Below, in pieces: positions 17,166-25,893 of a stretch of DNA of 55,643 nucleotides. Numbering within the stretch: the first letter of the stretch is position 1; every line of letters begins with the position of its first letter. Position numbers and translations under genes: made by a program. A model generated the notes under the pieces. That model was not told where the DNA came from, searched no databases, and was given only the letters and a program-made list of their open reading frames with translations. Source of the stretch: Xanthomonas hortorum pv. cynarae. Lineage in GTDB: Bacteria > Pseudomonadota > Gammaproteobacteria > Xanthomonadales > Xanthomonadaceae. The stretch covers positions 1-55,643 of the forward strand of contig NZ_MDFM01000033.1 of assembly GCF_002939985.1 (NCBI RefSeq), written 5' to 3'.

Positions 17166-17593
17166 AGCTCGAACTGGCCATCGCGCCGTCGCTGGCCCAA
17201 CTGGCCGGCGCCAACGACGCGCTGGAAGACTCGCTGATGCGCGAAGGCCTGCACGAAGCGCGCATCGGCCAGGTGCGGCTGATCGTGGAGGAGCTCGGCT
17301 GCAACGCGCTCACCCACGGCCAATGCGCCGAACAGCCCTTACGCCTGCAGCTGCAGCTGGACGCGCAGGCGCTGGTGCTGGAGCTGAGCGACCCGGGCAG
17401 CGCCTTCGACCCGCGTGCGCTGCCGGAACTCGAGCTGGACGCCGCGCTCGACGATCGGCCGATCGGCGGATTGGGGTTGTTTTTGGTGCATCAGTTCGCC
17501 GATCACATCGACTACCGTCGCGATGGTGCATATAACGTCGTGCGTATCACCTTGCTGCATCCGTACGCCCCTGTCCCCGAGGCACTGCCATGA
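17162..17593 (+). CDS. RsbW-like anti-sigma serine kinase (HATPase)
   Basis: A 143-residue GHKL ATPase. The N-box is VRLIVEELGCNALTHG (Glu43/44, Asn48), the G1 region is LELSDPGSAFDP and the G2 region is GGLGLFLVHQFADHI, followed by NVVRITL. In partner-switching systems such kinases phosphorylate a STAS antagonist and sequester a sigma factor or another target. It overlaps the phosphatase gene upstream and the STAS gene downstream by 4 bases each, so all three are translationally coupled. The controlled target is not encoded in the window. Confidence 0.88.
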   Translation: MKLELAIAPSLAQLAGANDALEDSLMREGLHEARIGQVRLIVEELGCNALTHGQCAEQPLRLQLQLDAQALVLELSDPGSAFDPRALPELELDAALDDRPIGGLGLFLVHQFADHIDYRRDGAYNVVRITLLHPYAPVPEALP

Positions 17594-18009
17594 CCACGCT
17601 CGCCATCCAGATCGACCCGCCGCAAGACACCCGTCAACGCGTGATCCTGACCGGGCGCCTGGACTCCCACACCTACCAGGACCTGGATGCGGCGCTGTCG
17701 CCACTGCTGGGCACCAGCATCGTTACCCTGGTGCTGGACCTGACCGCGCTGGAATACATTTCCAGCGCCGGCATCCGCAGCATCTTCAAGGTGCGCAAGG
17801 CGCTGGCGACCCATCAGGGCAAGCTGCTGGTGACCAACCCGCAGCCGCAGATCCGCAAGGTCTTCGACATGGTCAAGGCGGTGCCGCTGAGCGATGTGTT
17901 CGCCTCCACCGAAGAGCTGGATGCGTATCTGTCCGCGATGCAGCGCAAGGTCATCGAACAGCACGCCGACGGCGACAACCCGATCTTGCCGCACTTCGCC
18001 GAAGTGTAA
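17590..18009 (+). CDS. STAS-domain anti-anti-sigma factor (RsbV-like)
   Basis: A 139-residue single STAS domain: VILTGRLDSHTYQDLDAAL, LVLDLTALEYISSAGIR and LLVTNPQPQIRKVFDMV. The second serine of ISSAG (Ser59) matches the phosphorylated serine of SpoIIAA/RsbV. A 30-residue hydrophilic extension follows the domain (MQRKVIEQHADGDNPI). Third gene of the partner-switch operon: the upstream kinase should phosphorylate it and the phosphatase reactivate it. Confidence 0.9.
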   Translation: MTTLAIQIDPPQDTRQRVILTGRLDSHTYQDLDAALSPLLGTSIVTLVLDLTALEYISSAGIRSIFKVRKALATHQGKLLVTNPQPQIRKVFDMVKAVPLSDVFASTEELDAYLSAMQRKVIEQHADGDNPILPHFAEV

Positions 18010-18102
18010 GCGGCATCGCCTGCGCGTACATGTAGCGACGTGTGTGCGTATGGCGCGTCAGCGGCATTGGGTAGGCTATGGCGCCCTGATACTTGCGTTG
18101 CA

Positions 18103-18726
18103 ATGCCCGCACTGATCATTTTCGATTTCGACGGCACCCTGGCCGACTCGTTTGGTTTCTTTCTGAGCACCCAGCGCGTGCTGGCCGAGCGGCACGGTTT
18201 CCGTGCGGCACAAGCGCACGAGGTGGAGGCTGCTCGCCGGCTGAGTACGCGAGAACTATTGAAGGCCTCCGGGCTGCGTGCCTGGCGCGTGCCGCTGGTG
18301 GCCGCCGACTTTATCCGCCTGATGCGCGCCGCCCCGCCGATGGCGTTATTTGACGGCATCGGCGACGTAGTGGAGACGCTGCATGCCAGCGGCACGCGCC
18401 TGGCAGTGGTGTCGTCGAACTCTGTGGAGAATGTGCAACGCGCCTTGGGTAAGGACTTGAGCGCGAAGTTCGCCGTGATCGATGGTGGTGCGCATCTGCT
18501 AGGCAAGCAACGCGCCTTGCGTCGCGTGTTGCGCGCCACCGGGTATGGCGCGACGCAGGCGGTGTATGTGGGCGACCAGATGGCCGACTGGGAAGCGGCG
18601 CAAGTGGTGGGATTGCCGTTTGCTGCGGTGGCGTGGGGCTATGCGCACCCGGAGGTGTTTGCCGGGTTGGCTGGGACGCAGTTGATTGAACGTGTGGAGG
18701 GGTTGCTTGGGTTGGGTGTGCGGTAG
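18103..18726 (+). CDS. HAD-superfamily phosphatase, phosphoglycolate phosphatase-like
   Basis: A 207-residue HAD hydrolase: motif I IIFDFDGTLADS with nucleophile Asp, motif II AVVSSNSVENV, and motif IV YVGDQMADWEAAQVVG; a helical cap lies between motifs I and II. The ATG at 18103 puts motif I at the N-terminus as is normal; a frame from 18040 adds 21 residues unlike the family. It follows the STAS gene by 93 bases on the same strand and may be cotranscribed, but a functional link is not evident. The substrate is unknown. Confidence 0.85.
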   Translation: MPALIIFDFDGTLADSFGFFLSTQRVLAERHGFRAAQAHEVEAARRLSTRELLKASGLRAWRVPLVAADFIRLMRAAPPMALFDGIGDVVETLHASGTRLAVVSSNSVENVQRALGKDLSAKFAVIDGGAHLLGKQRALRRVLRATGYGATQAVYVGDQMADWEAAQVVGLPFAAVAWGYAHPEVFAGLAGTQLIERVEGLLGLGVR

Positions 18727-18744
18727 CCCGGTTTTTCAATGGCT

Positions 18745-18786
18745 GGGATTTGGGATTTGGGATTTGGGATTTGGGATTCGGGATTC
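18745..18786 (+). repeat. 7-bp microsatellite (GGGATTT)4(GGGATTC)2
   Basis: Six head-to-tail heptamers begin 18 bases after the HAD stop codon: four GGGATTT then two GGGATTC. Copy number is likely to vary between strains. The regularly spaced GGG runs with 4-base loops could fold into a G-quadruplex in the plus strand or in the 3' end of the transcript. Confidence 0.9.
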
Positions 18787-18823
18787 GCAAGAGCAAGAGC
18801 TTCCCGCCGCTACGTGCGGACGT

Positions 18824-18869
18824 ACCCTCATCCGCCCTTCGGGCACCTTCTCCCGGAGGGCGAAGGGTA
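18824..18869. repeat. Xanthomonas dispersed repeat, ACCCTCATCCG/CTTCTCCC family
   Basis: ACCCTCATCCGCCCTTCGGG followed by CACCTTCTCCCGGAGGGCGA, a partial palindrome. Related copies lie at 28511-28558, 51945-52033, 52082-52123 and 55279-55312, always between genes. Confidence 0.7.
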
Positions 18870-18928
18870 GGAGCGTCAGGCGCCCCTGGGATCAGGCCAG
18901 CTGCTTTAAGCGGTTCGCCACGGCGGCT

Positions 18929-19648
18929 CTACACCCCACCCACTCGCGGTAACGGTGCCGGCACGTTCAACATTCCGCCCGTTGCCACATACGCCGCCAA
19001 GGCCTGGCCCTGGCTCAGCAGATGCCCGTGCATCGTGCGCTCTGCGCCCTCGGCATCGCCGCGCCGCACGCACTCCATCAATGCACGATGCTCGGCCAAC
19101 GATTGCGCCATGCGTCCCGGCGTCAGCAGCTGACGGCCACGATGCATCTTGAGGATGCGGTGCAGATCGTGGGTGACCCGGATCAACCACGGATTGCCGG
19201 CGTACTGCTGCACGGTTTCATGAATCAGATAATTGTTGCGGTAGTACTCGGCCAGGTCGCCGGCGGCGGCGGCGGCTTCCATCGCCGCGTGCAGGTCTTC
19301 CAGGCGCTGCACGCCAGCCGCATCGATACGCTTGACCGCATCGTGGGCGCAGCGGCCTTCGAGCATGGCCATCACCGGGAACAGCTGGTTGAGATCTTCC
19401 AGCGTCAACCGTGTGACCCGGCTGCCGCGGCCGGCGTCCAGTTGCACCAGGCCTTCGGCGGCGAGCAGCTTGAGGCTTTCGCGCAAGGGCGTGCGGCTGA
19501 TGCCGAGTTCTTCGGCCAAGGCCGGCTCGTCGATCCACTCGCCCGGTGGCAACGCGTAGTCGTAGATCTTCTGGCGCAGGCGCTCGGCCACTTCCTCGTA
19601 CAGCGGTACGCGCTTTTTGGCGGTGCGCGAATCAGGGGCGAGGGTCAT
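18929..19648 (-). CDS. mdcY: GntR-family regulator (FCD type), probable mdc regulator
   Basis: A 239-residue FadR-subfamily regulator: winged helix LYEEVAERLRQKIYDYALPP to GISRTPLRESLKLLAAEGLV, then an all-helical FCD ligand domain with the typical EYYRNNYLIHETV and EHRALMECVRRGDAEGAERT blocks. It is the last gene of the malonate cluster, 79 bases after the transporter on the same strand. MdcY in Acinetobacter represses the mdc operon and is released by malonate; the same role is inferred, with the dyad at 27578-27594 as a candidate target. Confidence 0.82.
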   Translation of the reverse strand: MTLAPDSRTAKKRVPLYEEVAERLRQKIYDYALPPGEWIDEPALAEELGISRTPLRESLKLLAAEGLVQLDAGRGSRVTRLTLEDLNQLFPVMAMLEGRCAHDAVKRIDAAGVQRLEDLHAAMEAAAAAGDLAEYYRNNYLIHETVQQYAGNPWLIRVTHDLHRILKMHRGRQLLTPGRMAQSLAEHRALMECVRRGDAEGAERTMHGHLLSQGQALAAYVATGGMLNVPAPLPRVGGV

Positions 19649-19727
19649 GGCGGGCAGGTCGTTAGCGTCGGAGCAGGGGCGCCCATTCTACGGGGGCGCC
19701 CCACTCCGCCGCTGTGCGCATGCCGGC

Positions 19728-21083
19728 TCACAGCCAGCCCGGCACCACGAACAGCAGCCACGCCGTCAGTGGCCCCAACAACACCACCAGCCCGCTGTAG
19801 ACCAGGAAGCGGCGGAACAGCGCGTCGCGCTCTTCTTTCGCGGCCGAAGCCACCACCAGCGCGCCGTTGGTGGAGAACGGGCTGACATCGACAATGGTGG
19901 AAGACACCGCGAGCGCGCAGATCACCCCGGCCGCACCCAGCTGACCCTGCATCAGGAACGGCACCGCCAGCGGAATGGTGGCGCCGAGCACGGCTGCGGA
20001 CGATGCGAACGCGGACACGATGCCGCCGACATAACAGACCAGCAGCGCACCCAACAACGGCATGCCGATATGCGAGACGCCGGTACCGATGTAGTCCACC
20101 GCGCCGGCCTTTTCCAGCACCGCCACGTAGGTGACCACACCACTGATCAACAGCACCGTGGACCAGCTGATGCCATCCACTGCGCCCTTTTGCGCGCTGG
20201 GCGAGATCAATGCGAGGACCACAGCAACGGTGATCGACACCAGACCGACATTGAGGTTGTAGATCAGCGCCGCGACACCCAGACCCAGCAAGCCCACCAA
20301 CGTGATCAAGCGATCGCGGGTGATGGAGACAGCCTCCAGCGCCAGCGGATTGGTCGACAAGGTACCGCCGCCAGCGGCAACCAAGGAGCCATGCCCTTCG
20401 ATCGCAAATGGGCGCTTGGAGGCCTGGTCATCGGCCACTGGCACGTATTGCGCATCGGCCAGCGAGACCTCCTGCCGACGCATCAGCTTGAGCCCACCAA
20501 ACGCGCAGAAGCAGATGATCGCCATCATCAGGTTGAAACCCAGGCTGGTGAGGAACACCGCCATCTCGGTGACGTCCAGCCCGGCCTTTTCGACCACCTT
20601 GTTGGTGATGCCGCCATACACGCTGATCGGCGAAAACCCGCCGCCCTGCGCGCCATGGATCACCAGCAGGCCCATCATCAACGGGTTGATGCGGTACTGC
20701 TTGGCAAAGCGCAATGCCACCGGGCCGATGATGGCCACTGCCGCCGGCCCGAGCGCACCGAATGCAGTCAGCAACCCGGTAATGACGAACATCACCCAGG
20801 GAATCGCCACGATGCGCCCGCGCACCGCGCGCACCGCCCAGTGCACCAGCAGATCGATAGTGCCGTTCTTCTGCGCGATGGCGAACAGATAGGTGATGCC
20901 GACCAGGGTGAGGAACAGGTCGCCCGGAAAGCCGGCCAGCACCTCCTTGCCGTCCAGCCCCACCCACACGCCGCCGATGATGAACGCCAGCGCGAAGGCC
21001 ACCGCACCCATATTGATGGGCAATGCGGTGGCGACGATGAACATGATCACCAAGCCAAGAATCGTTGCAAGTTGCGGGGTCAT
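19728..21083 (-). CDS. matC: Malonate/dicarboxylate carrier of the MatC type
   Basis: A 451-residue integral membrane protein with about 12 hydrophobic segments. The N-terminus (PQLATILGLVIMFIVATALP) and GGVWVGLDGKEVLAGFPGDL match the MatC N-terminal family; two hairpin-like repeats end with SSTIVDVSPFSTNGALVVA, as in ion-coupled dicarboxylate carriers. GGGAGGG precedes the ATG at 21083. Given the surrounding decarboxylase genes, it is the likely malonate importer. The 158 bases between it and mdcH contain no gene. Confidence 0.85.
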   Translation of the reverse strand: MTPQLATILGLVIMFIVATALPINMGAVAFALAFIIGGVWVGLDGKEVLAGFPGDLFLTLVGITYLFAIAQKNGTIDLLVHWAVRAVRGRIVAIPWVMFVITGLLTAFGALGPAAVAIIGPVALRFAKQYRINPLMMGLLVIHGAQGGGFSPISVYGGITNKVVEKAGLDVTEMAVFLTSLGFNLMMAIICFCAFGGLKLMRRQEVSLADAQYVPVADDQASKRPFAIEGHGSLVAAGGGTLSTNPLALEAVSITRDRLITLVGLLGLGVAALIYNLNVGLVSITVAVVLALISPSAQKGAVDGISWSTVLLISGVVTYVAVLEKAGAVDYIGTGVSHIGMPLLGALLVCYVGGIVSAFASSAAVLGATIPLAVPFLMQGQLGAAGVICALAVSSTIVDVSPFSTNGALVVASAAKEERDALFRRFLVYSGLVVLLGPLTAWLLFVVPGWL

Positions 21084-21241
21084 GCGCCCTCCCAGACACC
21101 TGATACGCGTACAGCACGGATGGCCACCCGCCACCCAAGGGTCACGCCCTGTCAGACACCAGGAGCGGCCAACAGCACCGATGCGCAGCTGCCAGGCGGT
21201 CGCCTGCTCGCTATGCATTGCTGGCCTGTCTTGGCGTTACC

Positions 21242-22162
21242 TCATGCCGCGCGCTCGCACGCGGCGGTGACCCACTCGACAACACCTTGGGTGCTGTTGA
21301 ATTCGTCCACCGACCGCGCCTCGCAGTCCGGCAATACCTCCCGCGCCATGCGCGCCAATGCGCTGCCTGGCCCCAGTTCGAGAAACACGCGTGCGCCGCG
21401 CTCTGCGGCCTGCACCAGCACGTCGTACCAGCGCACGGTCTGCGCAATCTGTACGGCCAGCGTGTCGATCACCAATACCTGCGTAGTGACTGCACGTGCA
21501 TCGATACCGGCCAGCACGCGCAGCTTGGGCGCAGTGATTCCTGCAGTTTTCAATGCCATGGCGAATGCGTCTGCGGCCGCGCGCAACCACGGCGTATGCG
21601 CCGGCACGCTAACCGGCAGCAGCGTGATGCGCGCGCCTTGCGCCTGTGCGGCATCGCCAAGTGCCTGCAGCGCAGCGTGCGGGCCGCCGAGCACGGCGTG
21701 GTCGTCGCCGTTGATGATGGCCAGTGCCGCGCCATGGGTCTGGCATAGCGTTTCGAGTGCGCGCAGTGGCAGGCCGACCACCGCCATCAACCCGGCATTG
21801 TCCGGGCTGGCCGCGTCCATCAGGCGTGCGCGGGTGGCGGCCAGCTGCAGGCAGGTATCGATGTCCATGCTGCCGGCTACCGCATGCGCGGCGAGCTCGC
21901 CGACGCTGTAGCCAAGTACCAGCAACGGCGTGGGTAGTTGCGTCTGCAGCACCTGCCATTGCGCCAGCGTGCCAGCGCACACCAGTGGCTGTGCAATGGC
22001 ATTAGCGTAACGGTTTGGGTCCGCGGCAAGCGTTTGCGCTGATGCACCGAGCAGCTTGGTCGCAGCAGCGAGCACGCTGGCCGCCGCGGGTGTATCGGCG
22101 ACACGCGCGAACATCCCGGCGTGTTGGCCGCCTTGGCCTGGGCATAGCACGGCGAGCGTCAT
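21242..22162 (-). CDS. mdcH: Malonate decarboxylase malonyl-CoA/ACP transacylase
   Basis: A 306-residue FabD-like acyltransferase: CPGQGGQHAGMF near the N-terminus, nucleophile Ser in LVLGYSVGELAAHAVAG, and SVPAHTPWL carrying the catalytic His. In the biotin-independent malonate decarboxylase, MdcH loads malonyl on the prosthetic group of MdcC to start the cycle. The ATG at 22162 overlaps the stop of mdcB (ATGA). Confidence 0.92.
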   Translation of the reverse strand: MTLAVLCPGQGGQHAGMFARVADTPAAASVLAAATKLLGASAQTLAADPNRYANAIAQPLVCAGTLAQWQVLQTQLPTPLLVLGYSVGELAAHAVAGSMDIDTCLQLAATRARLMDAASPDNAGLMAVVGLPLRALETLCQTHGAALAIINGDDHAVLGGPHAALQALGDAAQAQGARITLLPVSVPAHTPWLRAAADAFAMALKTAGITAPKLRVLAGIDARAVTTQVLVIDTLAVQIAQTVRWYDVLVQAAERGARVFLELGPGSALARMAREVLPDCEARSVDEFNSTQGVVEWVTAACERAA

Positions 22163-23094
22163 GCGCTTTCCTGCAGATGCAGAAACCAGGTGCAAGCCAG
22201 CAGATCGGCACTGCCGCCTGGACTCAGACGACGGGCGACAAATTGCTTACCGATGGCGTTCAAACAATCACGCCACTGCGGTGGCGCGATGCCGCCGTCG
22301 GCGAGGAAGGCACGTGCTTGCGCTTTTGCATAAGCCAGCCCTTCCTGCCCACCACGATGCAGCAGATTCAGATCGTCTACTTCGGCAACCAACTGCATCA
22401 GCGTCTGCGCCAACGCCGCTTCCCGCGTGGCGCCGCTGTGCAACGCAGCGCGCAGGCACGGCAGCGCGACTTCGCGCAACAGCGGGTAGCCGGCTGCGGC
22501 CTGCTCGCGCACACCGCTGACCTGATACTGCGCACGCATACGCTGACCATTGCTGTGCGGATTCAGCGGCGCAGCCTGCAATGCAGCGCGCCACACCTGC
22601 ACCGCGTTGCAGACCGCTTCGCCAGCGGGGCGGCGCCCGTGCGCGACGCGCAGGCGCGCTGCCTGTGCAGTCAGCAGGCCCAGGCTGAAAATCGCACCGC
22701 GATGGGTGTTGATCCCGCCGGTGGCGCGCAGCATCGCCGCTTCGGCATCGATACCGAGCTGACGCAGGCGTGCGAACGGGGCGTTATCGATACCGGCTTG
22801 CGCAATCGCGACAAAGTAGCCACGCAACGCGAACAGGCTGCGCAGGAAGGTGGCCGCGTCCATATCGGTGTGGCTACCGGTATCGAACGGGGTGACCAGG
22901 CCGGGCTTTGGTGCGCAGGCCAGTTCTGCATGTAACGCGCTAACTGCAAGGCGGCCGAGTCGGTGCGCCAGTGGACTGGCAATGCCGCTGATCAGACGCG
23001 ATGTGCCCTGCAGCGATGCACGATGTTGAATATCGCCACGCGTACATGCGGTCTCGGCCTTGGTATGGGCAACATTTTTCGCCAGCGCACTCAT
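22159..23094 (-). CDS. mdcB: Triphosphoribosyl-dephospho-CoA synthase
   Basis: A 311-residue protein of the CitG/MdcB family: [47 protein letters not shown] and [14 protein letters not shown]. It makes the 2'-(5''-triphosphoribosyl)-3'-dephospho-CoA precursor of the MdcC prosthetic group. The ATG at 23094 is chosen because it overlaps the mdcG stop codon (ATGA); the frame stays open further upstream only as a shadow of mdcG. Confidence 0.92.
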   Translation of the reverse strand: MSALAKNVAHTKAETACTRGDIQHRASLQGTSRLISGIASPLAHRLGRLAVSALHAELACAPKPGLVTPFDTGSHTDMDAATFLRSLFALRGYFVAIAQAGIDNAPFARLRQLGIDAEAAMLRATGGINTHRGAIFSLGLLTAQAARLRVAHGRRPAGEAVCNAVQVWRAALQAAPLNPHSNGQRMRAQYQVSGVREQAAAGYPLLREVALPCLRAALHSGATREAALAQTLMQLVAEVDDLNLLHRGGQEGLAYAKAQARAFLADGGIAPPQWRDCLNAIGKQFVARRLSPGGSADLLACTWFLHLQESA

Positions 23095-23735
23095 GCCGCG
23101 CTCCACACAGGAAACAACGCGGTGCGCGACGCCAACCGGCAGCCCTGATTGGATTTCACCAACACCTGCTGCGCGCTGCCGGCATATTCGCGCCAGTTCA
23201 CTGCGGTGCCGTCGTCGGCCAGCAGTAATTCGCCGTCGGCGCGCAGGCCATGGCGTTGTTCCCAGCGCTGCAGCAGCGTCACCACCGCATGCGCTTGTTC
23301 GGGTGTTTCGATCGACCACAACAGGTCCAGATCCGAGTGCGCATGCACATACGCAAGCCCGGTCAGTGCCTGCCATGCAACGCTGCCGAACACGCGCGGC
23401 TGTAATGCGTTGGCATGGGTCTGCGTTAGCAAGGCCTGCAATGCCGGCTGCATGTCGCTGGGCGCGTGTGCGATCACTGCGTCCAACAGCAGCGGTGCGG
23501 TGCTGCGTGCGATATCGGCCACATTAGCTGTCAGCGCCAGACGCTGCTTGCCTTCGCTCGGCGGCAACGGCACGCCGAGCCGCAGTGTGCCGGGTGCTTC
23601 GCTGCCGTCGCCACGCGCCACCACCGCCGGCAAACCCGCAGCGAACCACTGCTGCAGCCGCAGCTGCGCACCCGGCATCAACGCCTGCCAGCGCGCCTCG
23701 GGATGCAACCACACCAGTGCGTGGCGGCCGGGCAT
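23091..23735 (-). CDS. mdcG: Phosphoribosyl-dephospho-CoA transferase
   Basis: A 214-residue MdcG/CitX-like nucleotidyltransferase that attaches the prosthetic group to the MdcC serine. The nucleotidyltransferase motif is [20 protein letters not shown] followed by LDLLW; the C-terminus has [10 protein letters not shown]. The start at 23735 lies 2 bases after the mdcE stop; upstream frame belongs to mdcE in another reading. Confidence 0.9.
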   Translation of the reverse strand: MPGRHALVWLHPEARWQALMPGAQLRLQQWFAAGLPAVVARGDGSEAPGTLRLGVPLPPSEGKQRLALTANVADIARSTAPLLLDAVIAHAPSDMQPALQALLTQTHANALQPRVFGSVAWQALTGLAYVHAHSDLDLLWSIETPEQAHAVVTLLQRWEQRHGLRADGELLLADDGTAVNWREYAGSAQQVLVKSNQGCRLASRTALFPVWSAA

Positions 23736-23737
23736 GC

Positions 23738-24442
23738 TCAGGCCTCGCCGGCTGCCACGGCGGCGGCAACATCGCGCGCCAACGTACGGCCGCCACGTTG
23801 TGCGCCAAGCGTACGACGTTGGTCGCCGTCGCTGGGCGTGGCCAATGCATCGAGCAACGCCTGCGCCAGATCGCCCTCCCACAACGACTCCACCGCGCCC
23901 ATGCGCACGTAATTTTCCACACCCGGCGCGAACACCGGCGAGCTCTTGCTCAGCGCCTGCAAGGTGTCCACCGATTGCTTGGTCACACGTGCCATGGCAC
24001 GCAGATCCATCACGCGGATCTGTGCATCGGGCAAGGCGTGGATATGGTCGGCCATCAAGCCGAACGAGAGGAAGCCGCCGCTGACCGATTCTCCATACAC
24101 CAGCGTGACCAGGCGCGCACCGCGTCTGCGCGCGAGATCCAGCGCGCGTGCCAGATGCGCGAAATAGCCGTTGATGCCCAGCAGTTCATCGCGGCGCGCG
24201 AGCCGTTGCCCGGCGGTGTCGGCCAGCATCACGATCGGCCGTTGCGGATGTGCACGGGTGCTCGCCAACACGGTGGCGGCCAACGCCAGTGCGTGGTCTA
24301 CGCCGACTTCCAGTTTATTGGCAGTACCGATCACGGTGACCTCGCCCGCAGCGGTCATCGCGCTGCCGGTGAGCACATCGTCGTTGCGTGCGATGGCGTG
24401 ACCGAGCGGAAACAGCTGATCGAGCAGTTGGCTCAGTTCCAT
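23738..24442 (-). CDS. mdcE: Malonate decarboxylase gamma subunit
   Basis: A 234-residue carboxyltransferase-like subunit: [56 protein letters not shown], then [20 protein letters not shown]. With MdcD it decarboxylates malonyl-S-ACP to acetyl-S-ACP. The start overlaps the end of mdcD by 10 bases. Confidence 0.93.
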   Translation of the reverse strand: MELSQLLDQLFPLGHAIARNDDVLTGSAMTAAGEVTVIGTANKLEVGVDHALALAATVLASTRAHPQRPIVMLADTAGQRLARRDELLGINGYFAHLARALDLARRRGARLVTLVYGESVSGGFLSFGLMADHIHALPDAQIRVMDLRAMARVTKQSVDTLQALSKSSPVFAPGVENYVRMGAVESLWEGDLAQALLDALATPSDGDQRRTLGAQRGGRTLARDVAAAVAAGEA

Positions 24443-25350
24443 GGAATGCTCCGGTCGGCAGTGGCAGCGAGGAAGGCCTCGGTGTCCAGCAACGGCAAAC
24501 GCTGCGCATTGACGATGCGCTGGCGCTGCCAGATCTCCAGACCGTCGCGGCAATCGCCGTAGGCGTCGATGCGTTTGGACAATTGCTGCTGCGCAAGGTC
24601 CAGCGCCTGCAGTGCGGCCTCGCCTTCCGGCTCGGCAAGTGTGTCCAGCGCATGGGCAGCCGCATCGGCGAATGCGGCGATGCGGTCGGTCACCAAGGTC
24701 TGCGCTTCGCCGAGCAGATAGCGATGCTTGCCGCCGGTGACGCGCCACACCAGCGCGCGATCGCGCGCGTCGAATTCTTCCACGCCGCGCACGGTCTCGA
24801 TCACGTCCGGGCCGGATAGCGACAGGCGGCCTTCTTCGGACATGATCACCGCGCTGCAGCAGCGCGCCACGATGCCCATGCCGCCGAAGGCGCCGTTGCC
24901 GCTGCCGATCAAGGCCAGTACCGGCACGCCGGCAGCACGTGTGCTCAGCGTGGCGCGCATGATTTCGGAAATGGCGATCAAGCCGGCGTTGGCTTCGTGC
25001 AGGCGTACGCCGCCGGTGTCGAGCAATAGCAGCACCGCTGCCGGCTGCGTTTTTGCGGCGCGTTCGAGCAGGCCGGTGAGCTTGGCGCCATGTACCTCGC
25101 CAACGCCACCGCCCATGAAGGCGCCTTGCTGTGCGGCGATCAATACGTTGCGCCCGCGCAGCGTGCCTTCGCCCACCACGATGCCGTCATCGAAGGCGCC
25201 GGGCGTGTCGAGCTGGGCCAGATGCGGGCTGATCAGGCGGCGACGTGGACCGACGAATTCGCGGAAGCTACCGGCGTCCAGCAAGCCGTCGATACGCTCG
25301 CGCGCATCGGCTTCGTAATAGCTGCGCTCGGCCATGCGGATGGTGCTCAT
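24433..25350 (-). CDS. mdcD: Malonate decarboxylase beta subunit
   Basis: A 305-residue carboxyltransferase-family protein: GAFMGGGVGEVHGAKLTGLL, LLLLDTGGVRLHEANAGLIA, and GSGNGAFGGMGIVARCCSAV (oxyanion-forming glycine loop). It pairs with MdcE in the decarboxylation step. GGGAG lies 5-9 bases before the ATG. Unusually for this tight operon, 216 bases holding two REP palindromes separate it from mdcC, and its 5' end is part of a 110-bp duplication. Confidence 0.94.
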   Translation of the reverse strand: MSTIRMAERSYYEADARERIDGLLDAGSFREFVGPRRRLISPHLAQLDTPGAFDDGIVVGEGTLRGRNVLIAAQQGAFMGGGVGEVHGAKLTGLLERAAKTQPAAVLLLLDTGGVRLHEANAGLIAISEIMRATLSTRAAGVPVLALIGSGNGAFGGMGIVARCCSAVIMSEEGRLSLSGPDVIETVRGVEEFDARDRALVWRVTGGKHRYLLGEAQTLVTDRIAAFADAAAHALDTLAEPEGEAALQALDLAQQQLSKRIDAYGDCRDGLEIWQRQRIVNAQRLPLLDTEAFLAATADRSIPWN

Positions 25351-25370
25351 GTGCGGCTCCCGCTAGCTAG

Positions 25371-25440
25371 CGTAGGAGCGCACCGGGGCGCGACCGGGGC
25401 GTTACCGAGAAAGCCCGTCGCGCTCAGGCGCGCTCCTACG
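25371..25440. repeat. REP-type palindrome, copy 2
   Basis: A 70-bp unit with CGTAGGAGCGCACC at one end and CGCGCTCCTACG at the other, and an inner GCGCGAC/GTCGCGC pairing. It lies directly upstream of mdcD, inside the operon. Confidence 0.8.
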
Positions 25441-25480
25441 AGATGAGTGGTGGTGCTCATGTGCGGCTCCCGATGGCTCG

Positions 25481-25550
25481 CGTAGGAGCGCACCTGGGCG
25501 CGACCGAAGCGTCACCGGGAACGCCCGTCGCGCACGGGTGCGCTCCTACG
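25481..25550. repeat. REP-type palindrome, copy 3
   Basis: A 70-bp unit 110 bases from copy 2, with ends CGTAGGAGCGCACC and GGTGCGCTCCTACG and inner GGCGCGACC/CGTCGCGC. The arms are more exact than in copy 2. It lies between mdcC and the duplicated mdcD start. Confidence 0.8.
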
Positions 25551-25566
25551 GGGTGAAAGGGGCGGC

Positions 25567-25884
25567 TCATGCGTCGGCTCCCTGCAAGACATCCATCGCC
25601 TGCTCCAATCTCAAACTCACTACCGCTGGCGTGGCGCCGACATCGTTGATGCTGATGTGCACATCGCGCAGTGGATGGCGTGCGGCAAAATCGTCCAGCA
25701 CCGCTTGCCAGATCGCGCCGAATCCGCGCGCGGCGGTGAGGATCTCGATCTCCATCGCGCCGTCCAGCGGCACGCGCTCGACCAGCACTTCCAGATTGCC
25801 GGAGGCGACCACGCCGACCAGCGCATGCTCCAGCCCGGCGCGCGCGCCCTGCTGGCCATCGAAGCGATACCGCAAGGTTTCCAT
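25567..25884 (-). CDS. mdcC: Malonate decarboxylase acyl carrier protein (delta subunit)
   Basis: A 105-residue protein resembling CitD/MdcC carriers. The segment VGVVASGNLEVLVE holds the serine expected to carry the phosphoribosyl-dephospho-CoA group made by MdcB and attached by MdcG. It starts 9 bases after mdcA. Confidence 0.92.
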   Translation of the reverse strand: METLRYRFDGQQGARAGLEHALVGVVASGNLEVLVERVPLDGAMEIEILTAARGFGAIWQAVLDDFAARHPLRDVHISINDVGATPAVVSLRLEQAMDVLQGADA

Positions 25885-25893
25885 GCTGTGCCC

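Larger units (their letters stand above)
25341..25560 (-). repeat. 110-bp tandem duplication covering the mdcD start and a REP palindrome
   Basis: TGGTGCTCATGTGCGGCTCC at 25341-25360 recurs at 25451-25470, each followed by about 10 variable bases and a REP unit. Offset is exactly 110. Each unit carries the mdcD ribosome site (GGGAG) and ATG. From the second ATG (25460) a 37-codon frame runs through the first REP and ends at 25347 with its TGA overlapping the real mdcD ATG. Whether this mini-ORF is translated is unknown. Confidence 0.8.

Noticed and set aside
19617..21911. 764-codon open frame opposite mdcY, matC and mdcH
   Set aside because: It crosses three well-identified genes and is a His/Gln/Arg-rich shadow.
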